Below, piece by piece: positions 1 through 5,587 of a stretch of 5,587 bases of DNA (position 1 is its first letter; each line of letters begins with the position of its first letter). The stretch lies in the NCBI GenBank assembly GCA_025359585.1, contig JANYFX010000282.1:1-5587 (forward strand), read 5' to 3'. Made by a program: the position numbers and the translations under genes. The DNA is from Rhizobacter sp. (GTDB lineage: Bacteria; Pseudomonadota; Gammaproteobacteria; Burkholderiales; Burkholderiaceae_C). The notes below the pieces were generated by a model that was given only the letters and a program-made list of their open reading frames with translations, made no database searches and was not told the DNA's origin.

Positions 1-13
1 CCCAAGAGCCGCC

Positions 14-880
14 ATGAACGAACCCCGCCTGAACTCCGTGCAATGCATCAGCGCCCGCGGCCTGCACCGCACGGCCTACTGGGAATGGGGCGACGCCGCC
101 AACCCGCGCGTGCTGGTCTGTGCCCACGGCCTGGCACGCCAGGGGCGTGACTTCGACACGCTGGCACGCAGCCTGTGCAACGACTACCGCGTGGTCTGCC
201 CCGACGTGGTGGGCCGCGGCCAGTCCGACGCGCTGGCCGACCCGATGGGCTACCAGATCCCCTCGTACGTGGCCGACATGGTCACGCTGCTGGCGCGCTT
301 GAATGCGCAGACGGTGCACTGGGTCGGCACCTCGATGGGCGGCTTGATCGGCCTCGGCCTCGCGTCGCTGCTGCAGTCACCGATCGCCAGACTCGTGATG
401 AACGATGTCGGCCCGACGATCCAGGCCGAAGCCTTGCGCCGCATTGGCACCTACCTCGGCGCGCCGGTGCGCTGGAACACGCTCGACGAGGCCGCCGACT
501 ACATGTGGTCGATCTCGAAGAGTTTCGGCCCGCACACGCGCGAACAATGGCTCGCGCTGACACGGCCGATGCTCAAGGCCGACGGTGACGGTTTCAAGCC
601 GCACTACGACCCGAACATCGCGCAGCCTTTCAAGGCCATCACACCCGAGATGGCGGCGGCTGGCGAGGTGTTCCTCTGGCACAGCTTCGATGCGGTTCGT
701 TGCCGGACCTTGCTGCTGCGCGGTGCCGACTCCGATTTGCTGACGCGCGACACCGCGCTCGCCATGACCCAGCGCGGCCCGAAAGCGCGGCTGGTCGAAT
801 TCGCCGGAGTCGGCCACGCGCCGACGCTGGTGGCGGCCGACCAGATCGACGTCGTTCGGGAGTTCCTGCTCACGCCATGA
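14..880 (+). CDS. alpha/beta hydrolase fold protein
   Basis: This is a 288-residue cytoplasmic alpha/beta hydrolase with no signal peptide or membrane segment. The fold's landmarks appear in order: the oxyanion-loop HGLARQGRDF at about residues 39-48, the nucleophile elbow GTSMGG with Ser107, the acid in RGADSDLL (probably Asp241), and the catalytic histidine in GVGHAP (His268). The length matches single-domain family members of about 270-300 residues. The substrate cannot be read from sequence; esterase, C-C bond hydrolase or haloperoxidase-like annotations are all possible. The ATG at 14 fits the family N-terminus; only a weak purine-rich stretch (AAGAG, 4-8) precedes it. The gene ends in ATGA, so its stop overlaps the relA start and the two are probably co-transcribed and translationally coupled. 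Family assignment is secure; function is unknown. Confidence 0.93.
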   Translation: MNEPRLNSVQCISARGLHRTAYWEWGDAANPRVLVCAHGLARQGRDFDTLARSLCNDYRVVCPDVVGRGQSDALADPMGYQIPSYVADMVTLLARLNAQTVHWVGTSMGGLIGLGLASLLQSPIARLVMNDVGPTIQAEALRRIGTYLGAPVRWNTLDEAADYMWSISKSFGPHTREQWLALTRPMLKADGDGFKPHYDPNIAQPFKAITPEMAAAGEVFLWHSFDAVRCRTLLLRGADSDLLTRDTALAMTQRGPKARLVEFAGVGHAPTLVAADQIDVVREFLLTP

Positions 881-3120
881 AGACCGGCCTGCTGGGGGCG
901 CCGCAGGCTGCGGCGCCCATCGTCGCGCTGGTCGACGAACACCCCGATGCCGTTGCCGAAGCCGCACAACTCGTGCGCGCGCGGGCCTTCGCCGAGCCCT
1001 TGCTCATGGGTCAGTGGCTCGACACGGGCGAAGACGCGCTCGCGCACGCCGATGCGGTTGCCGCCATTCTGCTGGGCATAGGCGCGGCGCCGTCGATGCG
1101 CGCCGCAGCCTACCTCGTCTACGCCGCCGACTACCTGAACAAACCCGAAGAGGTCGTTGCAAAAGCCTTCGGGCCGTCGCACGCAAGCCTCGTCGCCGGC
1201 ACACGCAAGCTGGTGCAACTGCAGCGTGCCGCGCGCGAAGCGCAGCTCGGCCAGGACCAGCGCGCGATGCAGACCGAGCGCGTGCGCAAGATGCTTCTCG
1301 CGTTCTCGCGCGACCTGCGGGTGGTGCTGCTGCGGCTCGCCTCGCGCTTGCAGACGCTGCGCTACTTTGCCGCGAGCAAAACGCCGTGCCCGTCGGCGCT
1401 GGCGGCCGAGTCGTTGCAGGTGTTCGCACCGCTCGCCAACCGGCTCGGCATCTGGCAGATCAAGTGGGAACTCGAAGACCTGTCGTTCCGTTTTCTCGAG
1501 CCTGAAAGCTACCGCAAGGTGGCACGCCTGCTCGATGAAACGCGGGTCGAACGCGAGCAGCGTGTCGAAACTTTCCGCCAGCACCTGAACGACGATCTCA
1601 CGGCGCACGGCCTGCGCGCCGAAGTGCAGGGCCGGCCGAAGAATATCTACAGCATCTGGAAAAAGATGCAGGGCAAGGGGCTCGATTTCGAGCATGTGTT
1701 CGATGTGCGCGCGGTGCGTGTGGTGGTGCCCGACGTGGCTGGCTGTTATGCGGTGCTCGGGCGGGTGCACGAACTCTTCAAGGCGGTGCCGGGCGAATTC
1801 GACGACTACATCGAGCGGCCCAAACCGAACGGCTACCAGTCGCTGCACACGGTCGTGCTCGACGCGCACGAGCGTGCCGTCGAAGTGCAGATCCGCACCC
1901 CGGCGATGCACGAACACGCCGAGCACGGCGTGGCCGCGCACTGGGCCTACAAGGACGCAGGCGCGAAGGGTTATGCGGGCGTGAGCGCCGATGCCGATCT
2001 GAGCGTCACCGTGGCCGAAGCGCGCAAGGCCGTGCTGCGCCAGTTGCTCGCCTGGGAGCGCGACTTCACCGAGCAGGGCGCGCACGCACCGGCGGCAGGC
2101 GGCGCCGCGCCCGACGAGCGCATCTACGTCTTCACGCCCGGTGCGGCGGTGGTCGAACTGCCGGCCGGTGCCACGCCGATCGACTTCGCCTACACCGTGC
2201 ACACCGACCTCGGCCACCGCTGCCGTGGCGCCAAGGTCGACGGTGTGATGGTGCCGCTGAACACGCCGCTGCAAAGTGGCCAGACGGTCGAAGTGAACGC
2301 GGTGAAAGAAGGCGGCCCGTCGCTCGACTGGCTCAACGCCGAGCTCGGTTACCTGAAGAGTTCGCGCTCGAAGACCAAGGTGCGCGCCTGGTACAACGCG
2401 CTGGCCCAGAACGCCACCATCGCGCGCGGCCGCGAGGCGGTGGAAAAACTCTTGCAACGCGAAGGCAAGACCGCCATCAAACTGGACGACTTGGCCAGCC
2501 AGCTGGGCTTTAACAACGCCGACGCGCTGTTCGAAGTCGTCGGCAAGGACGAGTTCTCGCTGCGCACGATCGAGACGCTGCTGCGCCCCACCGAGGCGCC
2601 GCTCACGCCCGACGAGGTGATCGCTCTGCGCCGCTCCGACCCCGATGCGCGCACGCCGCAGGGCGGGGTGCTGGTGGTCGGTGTCGAGTCGTTGATGACG
2701 AGCCTGGCACGCTGCTGCCGGCCGGCGCCGCCCGACGCAATCGGCGGTTATGTGACGCGTGGCAAGGGCGTGGCCGTGCACCGCACGGCCTGCACCAACT
2801 TTCACGAAATGTCGGCGCGCGCGCCCGAGCGGGTGATCGGCGTCGCCTGGGGCGCGCCGCGTGGTGACAAGGCGGCGCTGTACCCGGTGGATGTGATTGT
2901 CGAAGCGAGCGACCGGCAAGGCCTGCTGCGCGACATCTCGGAACTCTTCGCGAAAGAGAAGATGAACGTGACCGGCGTGCAGACGCGCTCGGTCAGGGAT
3001 TCGCAAGGCGGCACGGCGTGGATGAGCTTCACGATCGAAGTCGCCGATTCGGCGCGCCTGACACAGGTGCTCGGCCTGGTCGGCCGGGTGTCTGGTGTGC
3101 GCTCGGTTCGGCGCAAGTGA
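877..3120 (+). CDS. relA: RelA-type (p)ppGpp synthetase (GTP pyrophosphokinase)
   Basis: This 747-residue protein transfers pyrophosphate from ATP to GTP/GDP to make (p)ppGpp on starved ribosomes. Domains in order: a degenerate HD hydrolase region (about 40-200), where the metal-binding His-Asp is replaced by VYAAD near 81-85; the synthetase domain (about 245-360) with RPKNIYSIWKKM, the acidic EFDDYI (307-312) typical of RelA rather than SpoT, GYQSLHT and VEVQIRT; a TGS domain (about 414-474); a helical region; a zinc-finger-like CC/H/C segment (Cys613, Cys614, His635, Cys639); and a C-terminal ACT domain (about 667-745). It should therefore synthesise but not hydrolyse. The start at 877 was chosen because it overlaps the hydrolase stop as ATGA and gives the usual RelA length. 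The frame stays open up to an ATG at 700, but that extension is Arg-rich and lies inside the hydrolase gene. The nearest purine-rich site (GGGAG, 858-862) is 14 nt away, so coupling likely drives initiation. Confidence 0.95.
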   Translation: MKTGLLGAPQAAAPIVALVDEHPDAVAEAAQLVRARAFAEPLLMGQWLDTGEDALAHADAVAAILLGIGAAPSMRAAAYLVYAADYLNKPEEVVAKAFGPSHASLVAGTRKLVQLQRAAREAQLGQDQRAMQTERVRKMLLAFSRDLRVVLLRLASRLQTLRYFAASKTPCPSALAAESLQVFAPLANRLGIWQIKWELEDLSFRFLEPESYRKVARLLDETRVEREQRVETFRQHLNDDLTAHGLRAEVQGRPKNIYSIWKKMQGKGLDFEHVFDVRAVRVVVPDVAGCYAVLGRVHELFKAVPGEFDDYIERPKPNGYQSLHTVVLDAHERAVEVQIRTPAMHEHAEHGVAAHWAYKDAGAKGYAGVSADADLSVTVAEARKAVLRQLLAWERDFTEQGAHAPAAGGAAPDERIYVFTPGAAVVELPAGATPIDFAYTVHTDLGHRCRGAKVDGVMVPLNTPLQSGQTVEVNAVKEGGPSLDWLNAELGYLKSSRSKTKVRAWYNALAQNATIARGREAVEKLLQREGKTAIKLDDLASQLGFNNADALFEVVGKDEFSLRTIETLLRPTEAPLTPDEVIALRRSDPDARTPQGGVLVVGVESLMTSLARCCRPAPPDAIGGYVTRGKGVAVHRTACTNFHEMSARAPERVIGVAWGAPRGDKAALYPVDVIVEASDRQGLLRDISELFAKEKMNVTGVQTRSVRDSQGGTAWMSFTIEVADSARLTQVLGLVGRVSGVRSVRRK

Positions 3121-3139
3121 TCGGCCCTGAACGCTGCTA

Positions 3140-3145
3140 TATAAT
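3140..3145 (+). promoter_or_regulatory. -10 box of probable sigma-70 promoter for tRNA-Val
   Basis: A perfect TATAAT lies in the 37-nt gap between the relA stop and the tRNA, in an otherwise GC-rich region. The predicted start, about 7 nt downstream, would fall at about 3151-3153, giving a leader of only a few nucleotides before the mature tRNA. No good -35 match is seen at 16-18 bp spacing, where the sequence runs into the relA stop codon (around GTGATC). The promoter may thus depend on upstream or activator elements. Read-through from relA is also possible. Confidence 0.6.
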
Positions 3146-3157
3146 CTTGGGCTTAGC

Positions 3158-3234
3158 AGGCGCGTAGCTCAGCTGGTTAGAGCACCACCTTGACATGGTG
3201 GGGGTCGATGGTTCGAGTCCATTCGCGCCTACCA
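3158..3234 (+). tRNA. tRNA-Val(GAC)
   Basis: This 77-nt tRNA has a complete cloverleaf. The acceptor stem AGGCGCG (3158-3164) pairs with CGCGCCT (3224-3230). The D stem GCTC (3167-3170) pairs with GAGC (3180-3183). The anticodon stem CCACC (3185-3189) pairs with GGTGG (3197-3201), and the loop TTGACAT carries GAC at 3192-3194, which reads valine codon GUC. A 5-nt variable loop follows, then a T arm with GATGG/CCATT around loop TTCGAGT. Position 3231 is the discriminator A and CCA is encoded at 3232-3234. It has its own TATAAT upstream and a hairpin terminator downstream, and may also receive read-through from relA. Confidence 0.97.
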
Positions 3235-3245
3235 AATTTGGTAGG
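3228..3245. repeat. 18-bp perfect palindrome across the tRNA 3' end
   Basis: CCTACCAAATTTGGTAGG is identical to its reverse complement. Its left half contains the last three acceptor-stem bases, the discriminator and the encoded CCA; its right half is the 3' trailer. In the precursor RNA the trailer GGTAGG could pair with CCTACC through a 6-nt AAAUUU loop, competing with the acceptor stem. No T-run follows on either strand, so it is not an intrinsic terminator by itself. Confidence 0.85.
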
Positions 3246-3248
3246 GAC

Positions 3249-3284
3249 AAAAAGGGATCACGCAGAAATGCCTGGTCCTTTTTT
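3249..3284. terminator. bidirectional intrinsic terminator between tRNA-Val and modE
   Basis: On the plus strand, AAAAAGG(G)ATCA (3249-3260) pairs with TGGTCCTTTTT (3273-3283) with one bulged G and one G-T wobble. An inner GCA/TGC helix is capped by a GAAA tetraloop (3265-3268), and a run of six T's ends the structure. On the minus strand the same hairpin ends in a TTTTT run. It therefore can stop transcription from the relA/tRNA side and from the convergent modE side. The modE stop lies about 35 nt from its edge and the tRNA end 14 nt away. Confidence 0.8.
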
Positions 3285-3319
3285 CTTTGCTCGTTTCAAT
3301 TGCAGGCCGAGCGGCGGCG

Positions 3320-4132
3320 TCACGCGGCCACGCCGAGAATCACGCTCGAGGCCTTGAACACGGCGGTCACCGCGCTGCCGCCGGCGATTCCCAACGCCTC
3401 GGCGCTCTGGTTCGTGACGACCGCGGCGACGCTGCCTCCGCCAGGCAGTTCGAGCACAACCTCGGTGTTGACCGCTCCGGGCAAGACCCGGCTCACCTTG
3501 CCGGCCAGCTGGTTGCGGGCCGACAAGCGAACATCGCCGGCATCGGTCATCAGCATGATCGACGAGGCCTTGACGAGCGCGAAGGCCTTGGCGCCGACCT
3601 CCAGCCCCAGGTCGTTGCGGCTCTCTCGCGTGACGGTCGCCACGATGTGCAGCCCGCCGATCACCCGCAGTTCGATCTCGTCGTTGATCGCACCTTCCCG
3701 AACGGCGTGCACAGTGCCTGCGAACTGGTTTCTGGCGCTGGTCTTCATGGCGATGCTCTCCATCAGTGAATAGTCTTCGGTCAGGCCGCGCGCCTGCCGG
3801 TTCAGCCGCTCGACAAAGCGCGCGTGTTCGCTGCGGATCAGCTCGAAGTTGTGAACCAGCCTCTCGCCGCGCGGTGTGAGCCGCGTGGAGCCGCCACCCT
3901 TGCCGCCGACAGTACGCTCCAGCAGCGGTTCGCCGGCCTGGTTGCTCATCTCCTCGATCGCGTTCCAGGCGCCCTTGTAGCTCAGGCCTGTCGCTTTGGC
4001 CGCCTGCGTGATCGAGCCGACGCGAGCGATCTCGGCCAGCAGCGCCACGCGCCGGGCGCCGGCCATGCTGTGGCCGTCCAGGCTGAGCCACAGCTCGGCG
4101 CCGACGGTCAGGGGTGCGGTGTCAACGGCCAT
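3320..4132 (-). CDS. modE: ModE-type molybdate-responsive transcriptional regulator
   Basis: This 270-residue protein has the full ModE layout and is close in length to E. coli ModE (262). An N-terminal winged helix-turn-helix (about 24-90) includes SITQAAKATGLSYKGAWNAI and the wing GGKGGGSTRLT. Two Mop/TOBE domains follow, each starting with the oxyanion-binding motif SARNQ: SARNQFAGTV near 132 and SARNQLAGKV near 204. In the family, a dimer binds molybdate (also tungstate), then represses uptake operons or activates molybdoenzyme genes. The ATG at 4132 was chosen because the DNA-binding domain begins soon after and no other plausible start fits. Its first 25 nt overlap the end of the Cys-motif gene upstream, and no clear Shine-Dalgarno is seen, suggesting translational coupling. 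It is the last gene of the operon and is followed by the shared terminator. No palindromic TATATA-type ModE operator was found in the window. Confidence 0.95.
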   Translation of the reverse strand: MAVDTAPLTVGAELWLSLDGHSMAGARRVALLAEIARVGSITQAAKATGLSYKGAWNAIEEMSNQAGEPLLERTVGGKGGGSTRLTPRGERLVHNFELIRSEHARFVERLNRQARGLTEDYSLMESIAMKTSARNQFAGTVHAVREGAINDEIELRVIGGLHIVATVTRESRNDLGLEVGAKAFALVKASSIMLMTDAGDVRLSARNQLAGKVSRVLPGAVNTEVVLELPGGGSVAAVVTNQSAEALGIAGGSAVTAVFKASSVILGVAA

Positions 4133-4419
4133 GTCTTCAACGGAGCCGATGCGGCGCTGCCGAAGCAGGCGTCGAAGTTGTCGCAGTCATCGCACTTGGG
4201 CGGGCGCAGGTCTTCGCGCCCGAGTCGTTCGCCCAGGCTGACAAGCGGGTGGCGCCGAGGTCTTGCCAGTGACCCGCGCGCATGCAGCGCCTGTCGCTCG
4301 TTCGCCAACAGGCCGAGCCGCCAAGAGAGCCGTGGCAGCATGCCGTTCGACACGGCCTGCACCACGTGGCCTGCCACTCGCTGGAACAAGCCCGCGTCGG
4401 TGCCGTAGAGCGGGCTCAT
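4108..4419 (-). CDS. small protein with CX2CX5C motif, unknown function
   Basis: This 103-residue protein is not one I recognise. Strong G/C preference at third codon positions matches its neighbours and supports real coding. Its start overlaps the stop of the upstream molybdopterin-domain gene as ATGA, and its end overlaps the modE start by 25 nt, as expected within an operon. A GAAGGA sequence sits directly against the ATG, too close for an ideal ribosome binding site, so translation probably depends on coupling. The only three cysteines are Cys76, Cys79 and Cys85 in PPKCDDCDNFDACFG, an acidic CX2CX5C cluster that could bind a metal or an Fe-S cluster or form a redox pair. There is no signal peptide or membrane segment, so it should be cytoplasmic. 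The middle is rich in Arg and Leu. Position between a molybdenum-domain protein and modE suggests a role in molybdate or tungstate handling, but this is inference from context only. Confidence 0.75.
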   Translation of the reverse strand: MSPLYGTDAGLFQRVAGHVVQAVSNGMLPRLSWRLGLLANERQALHARGSLARPRRHPLVSLGERLGREDLRPPKCDDCDNFDACFGSAASAPLKTWPLTPHP

Positions 4420-4943
4420 TCCTTCAGCACTTTCACATCGAGCCGTGCCAGCCAGCGCACGCTGCGCGGCCCGGTGCGCAGATCACGCGCCGAGATCAGC
4501 GCGATGCGCCCTTCGCGTTCGGCGAGCGGCTGGCCGTCGCGCTCGAAGACGAGCAGGGCGCCGGCGCCGACCTCGGTGTTGAACAGCTCGGGCCAGGAAA
4601 ACACGGCCCGGTAGCCGTCGGTCGCGGTGGCCAGCACGGTGGTGTGTTTCCAGTCGCTCTGATCGGCGCTGGCGAGCGCGGCACGCTCCAGCACCGCCGT
4701 CAGCTTCACGCCGCGCGCGCTGGATGCGGTTTCCTTGTCGCCGACACGCCGCGTGACGGTGACGCTGACGATCTGATCGGCCGGGAAGGCCTTGAGGTCA
4801 TCGACCTTCAGCGTCAGCGTCGTCTTGACGGCTCCGCCAACGATCACCTGTTCGCTGACCGCGTCGGCGGAGCCCGCCCGCAGCGCGAACATGCACAAGG
4901 CGCTCGCCAGGGCGAAACGCCAGAGGCATGAAAGTCTTTTCAT
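4416..4943 (-). CDS. exported small molybdopterin-binding-domain-like protein (sulfite oxidase fold)
   Basis: This 175-residue protein has a Sec signal peptide: basic MKRLSCLWR, a hydrophobic core, and a likely cut after ADA at residue 28. The mature part, about 147 residues, resembles a minimal oxidoreductase molybdopterin-binding domain of the sulfite oxidase family. Features seen are the opening beta strands (TLTLKVDDLKAFP), GVKLTAVLERA near 78-88, DGYRAVFSWPELFN near 109-122, and a closing LISARDLRTGPRSVRWLARLDVKVL. The only two cysteines (6 and 17) are in the signal peptide, so the cysteine that ligates molybdenum in true sulfite-oxidase-family enzymes is absent; Cys17 is not in a lipobox. 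It may bind a cofactor or partner without being an enzyme. GAAGG lies 9 nt before the ATG. It starts 1 nt after the ABC ATPase stop and overlaps the next gene by ATGA. The fold call rests on motif resemblance; function is unknown. Confidence 0.8.
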   Translation of the reverse strand: MKRLSCLWRFALASALCMFALRAGSADAVSEQVIVGGAVKTTLTLKVDDLKAFPADQIVSVTVTRRVGDKETASSARGVKLTAVLERAALASADQSDWKHTTVLATATDGYRAVFSWPELFNTEVGAGALLVFERDGQPLAEREGRIALISARDLRTGPRSVRWLARLDVKVLKE

Positions 4944-4944
4944 G

Positions 4945-5587
4945 TCACACCACCTTCAGCCGTGTCGAGGCCGGCCGCAAGGGCGCGGCCGGCCGTTCGG
5001 CAATCACGCCGTCGCGAAGGTACAAGGACTCGTCGCCGAACCATGCCAGGTCTTCCGGGTCGTGCGTGATCATCAGCACCGGAATGTCGATGCGCTGGAG
5101 CAATTCGTCGAGCTCGCTGCGCATGCGCTCGCGCAACTCCGGGTCGAGCGCCGAGAACGGCTCGTCGAGCAACAGGGCGCGCGGCGAATGCACCAGCGCA
5201 CGCGCCAGGGCCGTGCGCTGGCGCTGGCCGCCCGAGAGCTCGCTCGGCCGCTGCGCCGCCACGTCGAGCAACTCGAAAGCACGCAGCCAGCGGTCCACGT
5301 CGGCATCGTTCACGTGCGCTGACGGGTTGCGTAGCCCGAGCGACAAGCCGAACGCGACGTTCTGGCGCACGTTCAGCTTGGGGAACAGCGCGTAGTCCTG
5401 GAACAGGTAACCGAAGCCACGCTGGCGCGCCGGCACGTTGATGCCCGCGCTGCCGTCGAACAGCACGTCGTCGCCGAACTTGATGCGCCCGGTGTCGGGT
5501 TTCATCAGCCCGGCCAGCGCCTGCAGCGTGAGGCTCTTGCCGGCACCCGACGGGCCGAAGATCACGGTGCGGCGCGCGCTCGTCCTG
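4945..5587 (-). CDS. modC: ModC-like ABC transporter ATP-binding protein (5' end cut by window edge)
   Basis: This is an ABC ATPase whose N-terminus lies beyond the window; 213 residues are visible. They include Walker A GPSGAGKS (visible residues 11-18), the Q-loop in LFQDYALFP (Gln63), signature LSGGQRQR (117-124), Walker B ALLLDEP followed by the D-loop SALD, and the H-loop MITHD (His175). The stretch GRIKFGDDVLFDG...VPARQRGFGYLFQDYALFP is typical of the molybdate/sulfate/tungstate oxyanion importers. Open frame reads past a GTG at 5565 to the edge without a stop, so that GTG is not the true start. The protein ends about 30 residues after the H-loop, so it lacks the C-terminal Mop/TOBE domain of E. 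coli ModC (352 residues); full length is probably about 230. The ModC call rests on these motifs plus ModE downstream; a tungstate importer ATPase (TupC-like) is the main alternative. Its permease and binding protein should lie to the right of the window. Confidence 0.88.
   Translation of the reverse strand, partial: RTSARRTVIFGPSGAGKSLTLQALAGLMKPDTGRIKFGDDVLFDGSAGINVPARQRGFGYLFQDYALFPKLNVRQNVAFGLSLGLRNPSAHVNDADVDRWLRAFELLDVAAQRPSELSGGQRQRTALARALVHSPRALLLDEPFSALDPELRERMRSELDELLQRIDIPVLMITHDPEDLAWFGDESLYLRDGVIAERPAAPLRPASTRLKVV
4953..4957 (-). promoter_or_regulatory. ribosome binding site of the exported molybdopterin-domain protein
   Basis: GAAGG on the minus strand lies 9 nt before the ATG at 4943 and inside the last codons of the ABC ATPase gene. 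It is the only clear Shine-Dalgarno at good spacing in the visible operon, and it supports the ATG at 4943 as the start. Confidence 0.6.

Noticed and set aside
700..876. N-terminal extension of relA from an ATG at 700
   Set aside because: The extra 59 residues are Arg-rich and lie in another frame of the hydrolase gene. Starting at 877 gives normal RelA length and an ATGA overlap.
604..3006. 800-codon open frame on the minus strand antisense to relA
   Set aside because: It is the mirror of a GC-rich, G/C-third-position gene. The product is Arg/His-rich with no recognisable motifs, whereas the plus-strand frame is a complete RelA.
3132..3146. Possible ModE half-site (GCTATATAA) before the tRNA
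   Set aside because: There is no second inverted TATATA half-site at proper spacing; the sequence is explained by the -10 box of the tRNA promoter.
3158..3245. tRNA 3' end as an attachment site of an integrated element
   Set aside because: No integrase, no second copy of the tRNA end and no compositional shift are visible; the flanking genes look like ordinary chromosomal genes.
3195..3773. Plus-strand 192-codon frame starting inside the tRNA
   Set aside because: It is antisense to modE, starts within tRNA-Val and has no family features.
4263..4931. Plus-strand 222-codon frame opposite the exported protein
   Set aside because: It is a shadow of the minus-strand gene, which has a signal peptide, a ribosome binding site and domain motifs.
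5563..5565. GTG as the start of the ABC ATPase
   Set aside because: It lies only three codons before Walker A, leaving no room for the first beta strands of the fold, and the frame stays open to the window edge.

Overview
The window is GC-rich (roughly mid-60s percent by eye) with strong G/C preference at third codon positions. It looks like chromosomal DNA of a beta-proteobacterium, most likely Burkholderiales of the Leptothrix/Rubrivivax/Rhizobacter/Comamonadaceae kind. That placement is inferred from the style of the RelA, tRNA-Val and ModE sequences, not from a search. No mobile element, CRISPR array or rRNA was found.

Left part, plus strand (1-3284). An alpha/beta hydrolase (14-880) is joined by an ATGA stop/start overlap to relA (877-3120), a RelA-type (p)ppGpp synthetase of 747 residues with a degenerate hydrolase domain. 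After 37 nt containing a perfect TATAAT -10 box comes a tRNA-Val with anticodon GAC and an encoded CCA (3158-3234). An 18-bp perfect palindrome crosses the tRNA 3' end. A hairpin with A-run and T-run flanks (3249-3284) follows and should terminate transcription from both sides.

Right part, minus strand (5587 down to 3320). Four tightly packed genes are read right to left: a ModC-like ABC ATPase cut by the window edge (its N-terminus is missing), a small exported sulfite-oxidase-fold protein, a 103-residue protein with a CX2CX5C motif, and the molybdate-responsive regulator modE. Junctions are 1 nt, a 4-nt ATGA overlap and a 25-nt overlap, so this is almost certainly one operon whose promoter lies outside the window. 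The likely theme is molybdate (or tungstate) uptake and sensing: the ATPase energises import, ModE reads the cytoplasmic oxyanion through two Mop domains, and the two small proteins are accessory with unknown roles.

The two transcription units converge on the shared terminator. The least explained parts are the Cys-motif protein and the molybdopterin-domain-like protein, which has no cysteine in its mature part. No wholly new system is evident; most of the window is ordinary housekeeping and metal-transport DNA. The only intergenic stretches are 3121-3157 (tRNA promoter) and 3235-3319 (palindrome and terminator); none exceeds 300 bases.
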